From contig NZ_SULM01000002.1 of assembly GCF_005250615.1 (NCBI RefSeq), positions 1 to 64,000 of the forward strand: a DNA stretch of 64,000 nt. Reading direction: 5' to 3'. The notes beneath the pieces are model-generated. The model did no database searches, was not told where the DNA came from, and was given only the letters and a program-made list of their open reading frames with translations. This document shows positions 1 to 9,297 of the stretch, piece by piece. Made by a program: the position numbers and the translations under genes. This DNA comes from Pseudomonas rhizoryzae (GTDB taxonomy: Bacteria > Pseudomonadota > Gammaproteobacteria > Pseudomonadales > Pseudomonadaceae). How positions within the stretch are numbered: position 1 is the stretch's first letter; each line of letters begins with the position of its first letter.

Positions 1-18
1 CGCGGCAGCGGGAGGCGA

Positions 19-46
19 ATCCTACAGCATCCTAAGACGCTGTCAA
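19..46 (-). promoter_or_regulatory. Strong sigma70-type promoter facing left (probable rrn promoter, downstream copy)
   Basis: On the minus strand there is TTGACA (complement of 41-46), a 16-base spacer and TAGGAT (complement of 19-24), followed by a GC-rich discriminator. Wording around it (GATGCTGTAGGATTCGCCTC) resembles the rRNA operon leader of pseudomonads as I remember it. Transcription would leave the window at base 1. No rRNA sequence is inside the window, so the rRNA assignment is inference. Confidence 0.65.
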
Positions 47-177
47 CCCCTCCCCTTTCACTTCGTCATCGCCGAAGACGTTGACCAAGCGGCGAGGACT
101 CCGTTGACCCCTCGCCCGACTCAGACCTAAGTGCTTGATTTTCAAGCCCTTCACCGTCTGCGCCGGAAGTGGGGCGC

Positions 178-205
178 ATTATAGGGGAGTTTCGGAGGGC
201 GTCAA
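178..205 (-). promoter_or_regulatory. Strong sigma70-type promoter facing left (probable rrn promoter, upstream copy)
   Basis: The minus strand reads TTGACG (complement of 200-205), 16 bases, then a perfect TATAAT (complement of 178-183) and the GC-rich discriminator GCGCCCC, as expected of a stringently controlled promoter. An A/T-rich stretch (TAAAATAAG) just upstream could act as an UP element. With the promoter at 19-46 it forms a tandem pair reading out of the window. The stretch 1-208 has no supportable gene. Confidence 0.7.
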
Positions 206-208
206 CAC

Positions 209-949
209 TTATTTTACAGCTGCGTTACAGCGGATCAGCTCAGCCATGTCCTTGACGGCCTGCTTGAAGCCAACGAAGACCGCCTGGGCCACGATGGCAT
301 GGCCGATGTTCAGCTCGTTGATACCGGGCAGCGCCGCTATCGACTGGACGTTATGGTAGTGCAGACCATGGCCGGCATTGACGACCAGTCCGAGACCTTT
401 CGCGAATTCGACCGCCGTCGCTAGACGCTGAAGTTCGCTGGCCTGCTCTTCCAGGGTCGTTGCCTCTGCATAGCGGCCGGTATGCAATTCGATCACCGGG
501 GCGCCACTGTCCTTGGCGGCCTGAATCTGCGCCAAATCGGGATCTATAAAGAGAGAGACTTCCGAATCGGGTAGCGTAGCGATGGCGTCGCGGATGCGTT
601 CGAGCTGACCGCACACTTCCAGACCGCCTTCGGTAGTCAGCTCTTCCCGGCGCTCGGGCACCAGGCAGACGTGCTCGGGACGTATCTCCCGGGCGAACGC
701 CAGCATCTCCGGCGTCACGGCGATTTCAAGATTCATCCGGGTCTGCAGGAGTTCGCGCAGCAAACGCACATCCCGCTCCTGGATGTGCCGACGGTCTTCC
801 CGCAGATGCAGGGTGATGCCATCGGCGCCAGCCTCTTCGGCATCCAACGCCGCCTTGACTGGATCGGGATAGCGCGTACCTCTGGCTTGGCGCAGGGTGG
901 CGACATGATCGATGTTGACGCCCAACAGAACACGACGAAGTTCATTCAT
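209..949 (-). CDS. pdxJ: Pyridoxine 5'-phosphate synthase PdxJ
   Basis: PdxJ condenses 1-deoxyxylulose 5-phosphate with 3-amino-2-oxopropyl phosphate, the last ring-closing step of de novo vitamin B6 synthesis in the cytoplasm. The protein (about 246 residues, usual length) shows the family N-terminus [23 protein letters not shown], read here in two pieces ([23 protein letters not shown]), the active-site region [13 protein letters not shown], and the C-terminal [10 protein letters not shown] and [10 protein letters not shown] phosphate-binding motifs. The ATG at 949 (MNELRR) is chosen; a GTG at 961 would add four residues. It overlaps the end of recO and is last in the lepA-to-pdxJ minus-strand cluster, as in other pseudomonads. 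Confidence 0.96.
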   Translation of the reverse strand: MNELRRVLLGVNIDHVATLRQARGTRYPDPVKAALDAEEAGADGITLHLREDRRHIQERDVRLLRELLQTRMNLEIAVTPEMLAFAREIRPEHVCLVPERREELTTEGGLEVCGQLERIRDAIATLPDSEVSLFIDPDLAQIQAAKDSGAPVIELHTGRYAEATTLEEQASELQRLATAVEFAKGLGLVVNAGHGLHYHNVQSIAALPGINELNIGHAIVAQAVFVGFKQAVKDMAELIRCNAAVK

Positions 950-1640
950 GGCTGGATTCACTTGGCTTGGCGAACAATTCGCGACTCATCAGGGGTTTGC
1001 TGCCCAGGTGGGGAGCCAGGGCTTGGCGCATCAGGCGCTTGGCCGCTCGAACGACGGTAGGATCGTCCCATTCCCCTCGCTCGAGTGCCAGGATTTCAGC
1101 GCCGGCCAGGCAGCCTGGCCGGACTTCGTCCACGGCTTCGAATCCCTGATCCGGAAGAAAACGATACAGGCGCTGCGCCTCGATGGCTTGGCCATCCAGG
1201 GCCTGGGTGAGGGAGAAGCCGTAGCCGAGCAGATCGAGCAGACGCCACTCGAAGGTACGCAACAAGGGCTCGACGGGGCGACCCTGAGCCAAGGCCGCAA
1301 GGGTCAGGCCGTAGAGTTCGAAGAGCGCCGGGTAAGGATCCTCGGCGGGCAGGAGCCGTACCAGCAACTCATTCAAATAGAAGCCACTGAACAACGCCTG
1401 CCCCTGGAGCAGATAAGGCGGCGCCAGGGCGGCCACCTTTTGTAGGTTCTTCAGCTCGCCTCGACCAGCCACATGGGCCTCGAGGGGAATGAAGGGTCTG
1501 GCCAGACTGCCGGAGCGTGAACGGGCGGCGCGCAGTACCGTGCGTACCCGGCCAAAGGCGCCGAATACGTCGACCAGCGCGCTACTTTCCCGATAGGGGC
1601 GTGAATGCAGGACGAACAGCGGCTCGGACGCCTGCATCAT
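942..1640 (-). CDS. recO: DNA repair protein RecO
   Basis: RecO helps load RecA on SSB-coated single-stranded DNA in the RecFOR recombination pathway. The 232-residue product has the N-terminal OB-fold pattern ([18 protein letters not shown] followed by a basic strand [10 protein letters not shown]) and the helical C-terminal half with NELLVRLL and [12 protein letters not shown], both typical of RecO. Length fits the family. The gene begins two bases after the era stop and overlaps pdxJ, so the three are probably co-transcribed and translationally coupled. ATG at 1640 and 1637 are both possible starts. Confidence 0.95.
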   Translation of the reverse strand: MMQASEPLFVLHSRPYRESSALVDVFGAFGRVRTVLRAARSRSGSLARPFIPLEAHVAGRGELKNLQKVAALAPPYLLQGQALFSGFYLNELLVRLLPAEDPYPALFELYGLTLAALAQGRPVEPLLRTFEWRLLDLLGYGFSLTQALDGQAIEAQRLYRFLPDQGFEAVDEVRPGCLAGAEILALERGEWDDPTVVRAAKRLMRQALAPHLGSKPLMSRELFAKPSESSHE

Positions 1641-1642
1641 CG

Positions 1643-2548
1643 CTAGAGGTCGGAGTAACCCAGGGAGCGCAGGGCGCGCTCGTCATCGGACCAGCCGCCT
1701 TTGACCTTGACCCAGAGGTTGAGCATCACCTTGGCGTCGAACAGGGTTTCCATATCCTGGCGAGCCTCCTGGCCGATCCGCTTGATACGCTCGCCGGCCT
1801 GGCCGATGAGGATCTTCTTCTGGCCATCGCGCTCGACCAGGATCAGGCCGTGGATGTGAAGCACCCCGTTCTCGTACTTGAACTCCTCGATCTCGACGGC
1901 GACCTGGTAGGGCAACTCGGCCCCCAGCTGACGCATGATCTTTTCGCGGATCAGCTCTGCCGCCAGGAAGCGACTGGAACGGTCGGTGATTTGGTCTTCG
2001 GGGAAGAAATGTTCCCCTTCCGGCAGACGCTCGGCGACCAGTTCCTCGAGCGCTTCGAGGTTGTGGCCGTGTTGCGCGGAGATGGGAATCAAGACGGCTT
2101 CCGGCAATTGCTCCTGCAGCCATTGCAGATGCGGCAACATGTCGGCCTTGTCTTCCAGGCGATCCATCTTGTTGACGGCGAGCAGTACCGGGCACTTCAC
2201 GAAGCGTACTCGCTCCAGCACCATCTGGTCTTCGTCGGTCCAGCGGGTGCGATCGACCACGAACACCACGACATCGACGTCACGCAGCGCAGTGACGGCG
2301 GTCTTGTTCATGAAGCGATTGAGCGCCTTCTGGTTTTCCTTGTGCAGGCCGGGCGTATCCACATAGATGGTCTGCACCTCGCCCTCGGTCTTGATGCCGA
2401 GCATGTTGTGGCGAGTGGTCTGCGGCTTGCGCGAGGTGATGGCCAGCTTCTGCCCGAGGATATGGTTGAGCAGGGTGGACTTACCGACGTTGGGACGACC
2501 GACGATGGCCACATAGCCGCACCGCGGTGCCTTCAGCTCATCATTCAT
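1643..2548 (-). CDS. era: GTPase Era (16S rRNA/30S assembly)
   Basis: Era is an essential GTPase that binds the 3' end of 16S rRNA and acts in late 30S subunit maturation. The product (301 residues) has the P-loop GRPNVGKST near residues 17-25, a switch II DTPGL, the NKMD specificity motif, and the C-terminal KH domain with [14 protein letters not shown]. The ATG at 2548 (MNDELKAP) is preferred because GGAG lies seven bases upstream; an ATG at 2563 would place the start farther inside rnc. It overlaps the rnc stop by 8 bases, the usual rnc-era coupling. Confidence 0.97.
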   Translation of the reverse strand: MNDELKAPRCGYVAIVGRPNVGKSTLLNHILGQKLAITSRKPQTTRHNMLGIKTEGEVQTIYVDTPGLHKENQKALNRFMNKTAVTALRDVDVVVFVVDRTRWTDEDQMVLERVRFVKCPVLLAVNKMDRLEDKADMLPHLQWLQEQLPEAVLIPISAQHGHNLEALEELVAERLPEGEHFFPEDQITDRSSRFLAAELIREKIMRQLGAELPYQVAVEIEEFKYENGVLHIHGLILVERDGQKKILIGQAGERIKRIGQEARQDMETLFDAKVMLNLWVKVKGGWSDDERALRSLGYSDL

Positions 2549-3230
2549 GACCATTCTCCACACCCAAGGCGATCAAGGCCGCCGAGGCAGCTATCTGTTC
2601 GGCAATGCGGCGACTGGCGCCCTGCCCCGTCGTCTTTTCGCTCAACATGGCAATTTCGCATTCGACGAAGAACACCCGGCAATGCGGCTCTCCTTCGATG
2701 GCGACCACTTCGTAGCGCGGTAGCTCGCAAGCCCGCGCCTGCAGGAATTCCTGCAGCCGAGTCTTGGGGTCCTTGTTGGTATCCACCGGCGTCAGCTCGC
2801 GCAGTTGCGGACCGAGCCAGGCCATGACCCGCTCCTTGACTGCCTCCATGCCGGTATCCAAATAGATGCCGCCAATCAGGGCTTCCATGGCATCGGCGAG
2901 GATGGATTCGCGGCGGAAGCCACCACTCTTCAATTCACCGGAGCCCAGCCGCAAGTAGTCACCCAGCTCGAAGCTACGGGCGAGCAGGGCCAGGGTCTCC
3001 CCCTTCACCAGTTTTGCCCGCAGGCGGGACAGCTGGCCTTCGCGGGCCTGGGGAAAGTGGTCGTAGAGGGCTTCGCCGATGATGAAGTTGAGGATGGCGT
3101 CACCGAGGAATTCCAGGCGCTCATTGTTGCGACCAGCAAAACTGCGATGCGTAAGGGCGAGCAGCATCAGGTCCGGGTCCTGGAAGGTATAACCCAGCCG
3201 ACGCTCGAGGCGATCTAGAGATAAAGTCAC
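2541..3230 (-). CDS. rnc: Ribonuclease III
   Basis: RNase III cleaves double-stranded RNA, including the rRNA precursor. The 229-residue product has the signature [11 protein letters not shown] (about residues 37-47, with metal-binding E40 and D44), a second acidic site in [14 protein letters not shown], and a C-terminal double-stranded RNA-binding domain starting near [11 protein letters not shown]. The start is GTG at 3230, overlapping the stop of the upstream DUF4845 gene in a GTGA arrangement, which suggests translational coupling. Synteny lepB-DUF4845-rnc-era matches other Pseudomonas. Confidence 0.97.
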   Translation of the reverse strand: MTLSLDRLERRLGYTFQDPDLMLLALTHRSFAGRNNERLEFLGDAILNFIIGEALYDHFPQAREGQLSRLRAKLVKGETLALLARSFELGDYLRLGSGELKSGGFRRESILADAMEALIGGIYLDTGMEAVKERVMAWLGPQLRELTPVDTNKDPKTRLQEFLQARACELPRYEVVAIEGEPHCRVFFVECEIAMLSEKTTGQGASRRIAEQIAASAALIALGVENGHE

Positions 3231-3622
3231 GGGAGATTTATACGGAAATCACGGTTGAAACGAACGACCAGATCGATGTTGCGGATCAGGTGTTCACGTT
3301 TTTCATAGTCGAGGTGGATCTGCAGGTGATTACCGTCGGCTTCGACGCGCATGGCCTTTTGCAGATCGAGATCACGGATGTCATTCACCTGCATTCCCTT
3401 CTCCACATAGCTGTAGACGTCGGACACGCTGCGAATCTGGTTATCGGAGTTGGTGCCGATGGATTCGATGACCTTGGTCAGAGCATTGTAGTCCAGGTAA
3501 TCGGGAATGAGCTTGAATGCCGTGCTGGCCAGGAAGGCGATGATGCAGAGTGCGAGCAGACCACCGAGAAACGACAGCCCTTGCTGACGCGACGGAAGGG
3601 AACGCACACTGCGATCAATCAT
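3227..3622 (-). CDS. DUF4845 single-pass membrane protein
   Basis: A small protein (131 residues) of the DUF4845 family, always found between lepB and rnc in pseudomonads; function unknown. After a short basic cytoplasmic tail (RSLPSRQQG) there is one hydrophobic segment, about residues 15-35 ([19 protein letters not shown]), then a soluble, probably periplasmic domain of about 95 residues. The N-terminal part resembles a type IV pilin-like leader in general layout, but I see no clear prepilin peptidase site. It overlaps lepB by 4 bases and rnc by 4 bases, so it is translated as part of the operon. Confidence 0.9.
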   Translation of the reverse strand: MIDRSVRSLPSRQQGLSFLGGLLALCIIAFLASTAFKLIPDYLDYNALTKVIESIGTNSDNQIRSVSDVYSYVEKGMQVNDIRDLDLQKAMRVEADGNHLQIHLDYEKREHLIRNIDLVVRFNRDFRINLP

Positions 3623-4470
3623 CGGATGATACCTACGCGGGACAGGGTGGGCAGGTGCTGCAGCTTGGGCTCCGGCCAGCTCAACCAGATGGCGAAGGCC
3701 TTACCGACGATATTGCGATCCGGAACCATGCCCTGCAAATCCTTCGGAATGTTAGGGTCGTCCCAGTAGCGGCTGTCGTTGGAGTTGTCGCGGTTGTCGC
3801 CCATCATGAAGTAGTGGCCGGCAGGTACCTTCCACTCGCGGGCAGGCCCACTGTAGCGGTTGTCTTCCAGGCGGATCAGGTGTTGGACCTTGCCCAGCTG
3901 CTCGCGGTAGAGCTTGACGCTGCCCAGGGAGCCGGGCTCTTCGCCGACCAGTTGCCGGGGAACCAGCTCGCCATTGATATAGAGCTGCTTGTCGCTGGTG
4001 TAACGGATGGTGTCGCCGGGTATGCCGATCACCCGCTTGATGTAGTTGACGCTGGGATCGCTGGGATAGCGGAAGACCATGACGTCGCCGCGCTGCGGAT
4101 CACCCACCGGAATGACCTTGAGATCGGCTACCGGCAGGCGGATGCCGTAGGCGAACTTGTTCACCAGGATGAAATCGCCCACTTCGAGGGTCGGGATCAT
4201 GGAACCCGACGGGATCTGGAAGGGTTCGACCAGGAAGGATCTCAGGATCAGGACGATGGCCAGGACGGGGAAGAAAGACTTCCCGTACTCGACCAGGGCC
4301 GGTTCCTTGTTGAGTTGCGACAGCACCGTCGGGTCCGGCTCACTGACCTGTTGACCGTAGGTCTGGATCGCCTTGCGACGGCGCGGTGCGAGCACCAGCA
4401 GATCGATGAGCGCCAGGGCGCCACAGATGGCGACGGCGAGTACCAACAGCAAAGGGAAGTTGAAAGACAT
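3619..4470 (-). CDS. lepB: Signal peptidase I
   Basis: LepB is the inner-membrane serine protease that removes signal peptides from exported proteins. The 283-residue product has an N-terminal membrane segment (about 5-27), a second one (about 66-80), catalytic Ser90 in IPSGSMIPTL and the general-base Lys145 in YIKRVIGIPGD. The late motif GDNRDNSNDSR (box E) is present. Length agrees with other pseudomonads. It lies five bases downstream of lepA and overlaps the next gene, so the membrane-targeting GTPase and the peptidase are co-expressed. Confidence 0.97.
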   Translation of the reverse strand: MSFNFPLLLVLAVAICGALALIDLLVLAPRRRKAIQTYGQQVSEPDPTVLSQLNKEPALVEYGKSFFPVLAIVLILRSFLVEPFQIPSGSMIPTLEVGDFILVNKFAYGIRLPVADLKVIPVGDPQRGDVMVFRYPSDPSVNYIKRVIGIPGDTIRYTSDKQLYINGELVPRQLVGEEPGSLGSVKLYREQLGKVQHLIRLEDNRYSGPAREWKVPAGHYFMMGDNRDNSNDSRYWDDPNIPKDLQGMVPDRNIVGKAFAIWLSWPEPKLQHLPTLSRVGIIR

Positions 4471-4475
4471 GGGCT

Positions 4476-6275
4476 TTAGCTGTCCACCTTGAGCACGGCC
4501 AGGAAGGCCTCCTGAGGAATCTCTACGCTACCGACCTGTTTCATGCGCTTCTTACCCGCCTTCTGCTTTTCCAGCAGCTTGCGCTTACGGGAGACGTCAC
4601 CGCCGTAGCACTTGGCCAGGACGTTCTTGCGCAACGCCTTGACGGTGGTACGGGCGACGATCTGGCCGCCGATGGCCGCCTGGATCGCCACGTCGAACAT
4701 CTGCCGCGGAATCAGCTCTTTCATCTTTTCGGTCAGGGCCCGACCCTTGTAGTGTGCCTTGTCCCGGTGAACGATCAGCGCCAGGGCGTCGACCTTCTCG
4801 CCGTTGATGAGCACATCGAGCTTGACCAGGCTGGCGGCTTCGAAGCGATCAAAGCTGTAGTCCAGCGAAGCATAACCACGGCTCACCGACTTCAGGCGAT
4901 CGAAGAAGTCCAGTACCACCTCGTTCATCGGCAGATCGTAGCTGACCTGCACCTGGCTGCTGAGGAACTGCATGTCGCGCTGGACGCCACGCTTCTCGAT
5001 GCACAGGGTGATGACGTTACCCAGATGCTCCTGGGGTACCAGGATATTGGCACGCACGATGGGCTCGCGCATCTCGGCGACGGAGGCGAGATCGGGCAGC
5101 TTGGAGGGATTGTCGACGTAGATGATCTCGCCGTTCTTGAGCACCACCTCGAAGACCACGGTGGGCGCCGTGGTGATGAGGTCGAGATCGTATTCCCGCT
5201 CCAGGCGCTCCTGGATGATCTCCATGTGCAGCATGCCAAGGAAGCCGATGCGGAAGCCGAAGCCGAGGGCTTCGGAGCTTTCCGGTTCGTACTGCAGCGC
5301 CGCATCGTTGAGGGTGAGTTTCTGCAGGGCCTCGCGGAAATCCTCGAAATCGTCGGAGCTGACCGGGAACAGGCCGGCGTAGACCTGCGGCTTGACGCGC
5401 TGGAAGCCCGGCAGCATGGCCACGTCCGGGGTGGCGCTGAGGGTCAGGGTGTCACCGACCGGCGCGCCGAGGATTTCCTTGATGCCGGCGATGATGAAGC
5501 CCACTTCGCCCGCCTTGAGGTCGGCCGTCTCGGTGTGCTTGGGCGAGAAGACGCCGACGCTGTCGACCTGGTGCACCTTGCCGGTGGACTTGACCAGGAT
5601 CTTGTCGCCCTTCTTGACCCGTCCGTGCTTGACGCGCACCAGCGAGACGACGCCCAGGTAGTTGTCGAACCAGGAGTCGATGATCAGCGCCTGCAGCGGG
5701 GCATCGATCTCGCCCTCGGGCGGAGGGATGACCTTGACCAGTTGCTCGAGCACCTCGGGCACGCCCATGCCGCTCTTGGCACTGCAGGGCACGGCGTCGG
5801 TGGCATCGATCCCGATGATGTGCTCGATCTCGGCCTTGACCTTGTCCGGCTCGGCCTGGGGCAGGTCCATCTTGTTCAGGACCGGCATGACCTCGAGGCC
5901 CTGCTCGATGGCGGTGTAGCAGTTGGCGACCGACTGAGCTTCCACACCCTGCCCGGCGTCCACTACCAGCAAGGCACCTTCGCAGGCGGCCAGGGAGCGG
6001 CTGACTTCGTAGGTGAAGTCGACGTGGCCTGGCGTGTCGATGAAGTTGAGCTGGTAGGTCTTACCATCCTGGGCGTTGTAGTACAGCGTGACGCTGTGGG
6101 CCTTGATGGTGATGCCGCGCTCGCGTTCCAGATCCATGGAATCCAGAACCTGGGCCTCCATTTCCCGGTCGCTCAAACCACCACAGATCTGGATGAAGCG
6201 ATCCGCAAGGGTCGACTTGCCGTGATCGATATGGGCGATGATGGAGAAATTGCGGATATGGCTCAGATCACTCAC
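4476..6275 (-). CDS. lepA: Elongation factor 4 (LepA)
   Basis: LepA is a ribosome-binding translational GTPase related to EF-G, involved in translation initiation and elongation under stress. The 599-residue product has G1 [13 protein letters not shown] close to the N-terminus, ERERGITI (switch), DTPGHVDF (G3), NKMDLP (G4) and the LepA-specific C-terminal domain ending in [16 protein letters not shown]. Length and start ([19 protein letters not shown]) are standard. It is first in the tight lepA-to-pdxJ run; the 147 bases upstream contain the mucD terminator. Confidence 0.98.
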   Translation of the reverse strand: MSDLSHIRNFSIIAHIDHGKSTLADRFIQICGGLSDREMEAQVLDSMDLERERGITIKAHSVTLYYNAQDGKTYQLNFIDTPGHVDFTYEVSRSLAACEGALLVVDAGQGVEAQSVANCYTAIEQGLEVMPVLNKMDLPQAEPDKVKAEIEHIIGIDATDAVPCSAKSGMGVPEVLEQLVKVIPPPEGEIDAPLQALIIDSWFDNYLGVVSLVRVKHGRVKKGDKILVKSTGKVHQVDSVGVFSPKHTETADLKAGEVGFIIAGIKEILGAPVGDTLTLSATPDVAMLPGFQRVKPQVYAGLFPVSSDDFEDFREALQKLTLNDAALQYEPESSEALGFGFRIGFLGMLHMEIIQERLEREYDLDLITTAPTVVFEVVLKNGEIIYVDNPSKLPDLASVAEMREPIVRANILVPQEHLGNVITLCIEKRGVQRDMQFLSSQVQVSYDLPMNEVVLDFFDRLKSVSRGYASLDYSFDRFEAASLVKLDVLINGEKVDALALIVHRDKAHYKGRALTEKMKELIPRQMFDVAIQAAIGGQIVARTTVKALRKNVLAKCYGGDVSRKRKLLEKQKAGKKRMKQVGSVEIPQEAFLAVLKVDS

Positions 6276-6377
6276 GAATCAGCACTCGAATAGCCAGCAG
6301 CGGAACATCCGCCGGGAAAATAGCGGGGGAGTTTACCTGAATGCGGCAAACAAGGGGACTCGCGCCGTTCGAGTGGA

Positions 6378-6410
6378 CAAAAAGAAGGGGCAGTCGCCTG
6401 CCCCTTCTGT
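6378..6410 (-). terminator. Rho-independent terminator of mucD
   Basis: Read on the minus strand, AGAAGGGGCAG, a short loop and CTGCCCCTTCT form an 11-bp perfect stem followed by TTTTTG. It lies 13 bases beyond the mucD stop and separates mucD from lepA. Confidence 0.85.
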
Positions 6411-6422
6411 CATTGGATGCCG

Positions 6423-7847
6423 TTATTTGGCCGGCAGCTTGAAGGTGATGAAGCTGGCGCGTCCGTCACGCATGACACGCATGGAGATCGAACGACTGGT
6501 GGGCAGCGACGAGGCGATCTTGTCGAAGGACTTGGCCGAATCCACCGGTTGGTTGTCCAGATGGGTGATGACATCCCCCGGACGCAGGCCGATAGCAGCT
6601 GCCGGACCGGTATCGCTGACGTCCTTGATCACCACGCCGCCGGTGATATCGAGATCCTTCTTTTGCTCGGCGCTGAGGGTAGCGACCGCCAGACCCAGAC
6701 GGTTGCTGGAACGGCTGGAGCCCGGCTCGCCATTGGCAGCGACGCTGTCGTCCTTGGGCATATCGCCCACGGTGACGTTCAGGGTCTGACGCTTACCGTC
6801 ACGAATGATCTCCATATCGGCCTTGGCGCCCGGCTTGAGATTGCCGATCAGGTGCGGCAGATCAGCCGACTCCTCGATCTTCTGGCCATTGACCGAGAGA
6901 ATGACGTCGCCAACCTTGATCCCGCCCTTGGCCGCAGGACCATTGTCGAGTACCTGGGCAACCAATGCGCCAGCTGGACGATCGAGCCCGAAGGACTCGG
7001 CCAGACCCTTGTCGACTTCCTGGATGACCACGCCCAACCAGCCACGGCTGACTTTGCCGTCGGTACGCAACTGGTTGGCCACATTCATGGCGACGTCGAT
7101 CGGGATGGCGAAGGACAGGCCCATGAAGCCGCCCGAGCGGGTGAAGATCTGCGAGTTGATCCCGACCACTTCACCCTTGAGGTTGAACAACGGGCCACCG
7201 GAGTTGCCCGGGTTGATGGCGACGTCGGTCTGGATGAAGGGGACGTAGCTTTCGTTCGGCAGACTGCGACCCTTGGCGCTAACGATACCCGCAGTGACCG
7301 AGTGGTCGAAGCCGAAGGGCGAGCCGATGGCCAGCACCCACTCCCCAACCTTGAGGTTATCGGAATTGCCGATCTTCAGCGTCGGCAGGTTCTTGGCGTC
7401 GATCTTGAGCAAGGCGACGTCGGTGCGTGGATCGGCACCGACCAGTTTGGCCTTGTACTCGCTACGATCCGAAAGCCGGACAAGGATTTCGTCTGCATCG
7501 GCGACCACGTGGTTATTGGTCAGGATGTAGCCGTCGGGCGAAATGATGAAGCCAGAGCCCAGGGACTGTGCCTGCTCTTGCTTGCCGCGCGGACCGCGCG
7601 GTGCCTGTGGAATGCTGCGCTCGAAGAATTCGCGGATGCCAGGGGGCAGGCCATCCAGATCTGGCATGCCAGCAGTGGCGCGCCCCTCAGGGAGTTTCTG
7701 CCGGGTGCTGATGTTGACTACCGCAGGAGAGGCCGCCTCGACCAGGCCGGTGAAATCGGGCAAATCAGCCCGGGCTGCGGCTGCCAGCCCCATCAGCCAA
7801 AGCCCCATCAGGGCAGCCGTATAATGTTTGAAATTGCGCATGCGCAT
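6423..7847 (-). CDS. mucD: Periplasmic serine protease/chaperone MucD (DegP family)
   Basis: MucD degrades or refolds misfolded envelope proteins and dampens AlgU activation. The 474-residue product starts with a signal peptide (cleavage probably after ARA, near residue 27), followed by a trypsin-like domain with catalytic His113 (TNNHVVADADE), Asp143 (DPRTDVALLKI) and Ser217 (GNSGGPL), then two PDZ domains (about 265-355 and 375-465). ATGs at 7847 and 7841 are both possible; GGAG lies upstream. In most Pseudomonas it ends the algU-mucA-mucB-mucC-mucD operon. Here it is cut off from mucA by a terminator and must have its own promoter within 7848-8005. Confidence 0.96.
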   Translation of the reverse strand: MRMRNFKHYTAALMGLWLMGLAAAARADLPDFTGLVEAASPAVVNISTRQKLPEGRATAGMPDLDGLPPGIREFFERSIPQAPRGPRGKQEQAQSLGSGFIISPDGYILTNNHVVADADEILVRLSDRSEYKAKLVGADPRTDVALLKIDAKNLPTLKIGNSDNLKVGEWVLAIGSPFGFDHSVTAGIVSAKGRSLPNESYVPFIQTDVAINPGNSGGPLFNLKGEVVGINSQIFTRSGGFMGLSFAIPIDVAMNVANQLRTDGKVSRGWLGVVIQEVDKGLAESFGLDRPAGALVAQVLDNGPAAKGGIKVGDVILSVNGQKIEESADLPHLIGNLKPGAKADMEIIRDGKRQTLNVTVGDMPKDDSVAANGEPGSSRSSNRLGLAVATLSAEQKKDLDITGGVVIKDVSDTGPAAAIGLRPGDVITHLDNQPVDSAKSFDKIASSLPTSRSISMRVMRDGRASFITFKLPAK

Positions 7848-8005
7848 GCAGCTCCACTTTAATCCAGTGACATGAACTCATCGTTGGCGGCCTGCTCTCG
7901 CTTCATGACGAGCACAGTCCCTGACGACTGGCAGCAGAAATACCACGCCCTTGCTGAACGACAGCTTTCGTTGGATTTTGCGGGGATGAAGGGATCTGCC
8001 GACAT

Positions 8006-8041
8006 AAAAAAACGGCGACCGGACGGTAGGTCCGATCGCCG
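8006..8041 (-). terminator. Rho-independent terminator directly after mucA
   Basis: On the minus strand a 12-bp stem with one mismatch (CGGCGATCGGAC paired with GTCCGGTCGCCG around a TACC-type loop) is followed by a run of seven T. It begins 22 bases beyond the mucA stop, where mucB would normally begin, so the algU-mucA transcript ends here. Confidence 0.88.
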
Positions 8042-8062
8042 TTTCGAGGCGAAGCCAGAGAA

Positions 8063-8590
8063 TCAGCGCTGAACAGGAGTTTCCTGCTTAGCACCCGCGG
8101 CAGACTGATCGACCTTGTTGTCGGCAGCGGCCTTGGTGCTTTCTTCGCTGAAGCTGGCCAGCACCGCCGGGCTACGCGCCGGTTGCGGTGTGGTCAGTTG
8201 GCTGGGCGCCTGCTGAGCCAGACCCTGGGTGGCGACGTCGGACTGGTTGTACATCCGTACCCCTGCCAGTACGGCAAAGGTGACGGAGGCGGCAACCGCG
8301 ACGCGACCGAGGCTCGCCCAGCGACTCTTGGCAGCCGGTGCGTCCGTAGCAGCCGCGGGGGCAGCAGCGACGTCGTCACGCTCCAACGTGGTGGTGACAC
8401 CCTTGGCGATGTCCAGATTGGGCATCATGGGTTCGCCACGGATCACGGCACTGACCATGGCATAGCGCGACCAGGTGGCGCGCAGTTCTGGATCCTTGCT
8501 GACCTCGGACAGAACACGCCGGGTTTCGAATTCGTCCGCTTCGTTATCCATAACAGCGGACAGGGATTCCAGCAGGGCTTCACGACTCAT
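8063..8590 (-). CDS. mucA: Anti-sigma factor MucA, C-terminally shortened
   Basis: MucA is an inner-membrane protein that holds AlgU inactive. The N-terminal AlgU-binding domain is well conserved (MSREALLESLSAVMDNEADE, then WSRYAMVSAVIRGEP), and a membrane segment lies at about residues 92-112. The AlgW-type first cleavage site is kept (AVLA-SFSEE, around residues 142-150). The product has 175 residues against about 194 in P. aeruginosa. The terminal portion, which in P. aeruginosa contains RWHEQRLP and the segment bound by MucB, is absent and replaced by an Ala/Gln/Lys-rich tail ending KQETPVQR. This matches the absence of mucB. The family assignment is certain; the regulatory consequence is inference. 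Confidence 0.95.
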   Translation of the reverse strand: MSREALLESLSAVMDNEADEFETRRVLSEVSKDPELRATWSRYAMVSAVIRGEPMMPNLDIAKGVTTTLERDDVAAAPAAATDAPAAKSRWASLGRVAVAASVTFAVLAGVRMYNQSDVATQGLAQQAPSQLTTPQPARSPAVLASFSEESTKAAADNKVDQSAAGAKQETPVQR

Positions 8591-8623
8591 ACGTATTACC
8601 TCTCTAAAAGCTGTCGTCGCTGT

Positions 8624-9208
8624 CTATGCATCACGCAGCAGAGGCTGCAATGCTTTGTCTATCGCTTCCCGAGCCCGGAAGATCCGCGACCGGACCGTTC
8701 CCACGGGACATTGCATGACGTTCGCAATGTCCTCGTAGCTCAGACCCTCGAACTCACGAAGAGTCAGCGCAGTGCGCAGATCTTCCGGGAGTTGCTGGAT
8801 GGTACGGTGCACGGTGGCCTCGATTTCATCCCGCAAAAGAGACCGCTCTGGGGATTCGATATCCTTTAGAGCATGGTCACCTTCATAAAATTCCGCATCT
8901 TCGGCGCTGACGTCGCTGTCCGGTGGACGACGACCCCGGGCAACCAGATGGTTCTTCGCCGTGTTGATGGCGATGCGATAAAGCCAGGTGTAGAAAGCAC
9001 TGTCCCCGCGGAAGTTCCCGAGCGCCCGATAAGCCTTGATAAAAGCTTCCTGAGCGACGTCCTGGGCTTCCTGGGTGTCGTGTACGAAACGGACGATGAG
9101 ACCGAGGATCTTGTGCTGATACTTGAGCACGAGAAGATCGAAGGCGCGTTTATCACCACGCTGCACACGCTCGACGAGCTGCTGATCCTGTTCCTGCGTC
9201 GGCAGGAC
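8624..9208 (-). CDS. algU: Extracytoplasmic stress sigma factor AlgU (RpoE family)
   Basis: AlgU directs RNA polymerase to envelope-stress and alginate promoters. The product is nearly identical to known AlgU from TQEQDQQLVERVQRGDKRAF onward, with region 2 (DVAQEAFIKAYRALGNFRGD) and region 4 (LSYEDIANVMQCPVGTVRSR). The start is uncertain. The codon aligned with the known initiator is GTC, followed by CTG, and no ATG, GTG or TTG lies in frame between there and the promoter at 9271-9297. In-frame GTG codons at 9289 and 9307 would give N-terminal extensions of about 27-33 residues, but they sit within or upstream of that promoter. Coordinates given are the conserved part. mucA follows after 33 bases. 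Confidence 0.9.
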   Translation of the reverse strand, partial: VLPTQEQDQQLVERVQRGDKRAFDLLVLKYQHKILGLIVRFVHDTQEAQDVAQEAFIKAYRALGNFRGDSAFYTWLYRIAINTAKNHLVARGRRPPDSDVSAEDAEFYEGDHALKDIESPERSLLRDEIEATVHRTIQQLPEDLRTALTLREFEGLSYEDIANVMQCPVGTVRSRIFRAREAIDKALQPLLRDA

Positions 9209-9270
9209 TGGTTTGCTATCCTTGCCTTGCAGTTCGGTGTCGTCCTTGCCTTCACTCTCGAGGCGCGCTG

Positions 9271-9297
9271 CTAGACTGGGCTGTTGCACGAAAGTTC
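9271..9297 (-). promoter_or_regulatory. AlgU-dependent autoregulatory promoter of algU
   Basis: Minus strand: GAACTT (complement of 9292-9297), a 16-base spacer, TCTAG (complement of 9271-9275). Layout and surrounding bases match the autoregulated P1 promoter of algU that I recall from P. aeruginosa (GAACTT-N16-TCTAT). The start point would be near 9263, inside what would be the coding extension if the upstream GTG codons were used. Confidence 0.75.

Noticed and set aside
8006-8062. Frameshifted mucA with the missing tail in another frame
   Set aside because: I read the other frames beyond the stop and saw no RWHEQRLP-like sequence, and the terminator begins at once, so a simple frameshift does not explain the short MucA.
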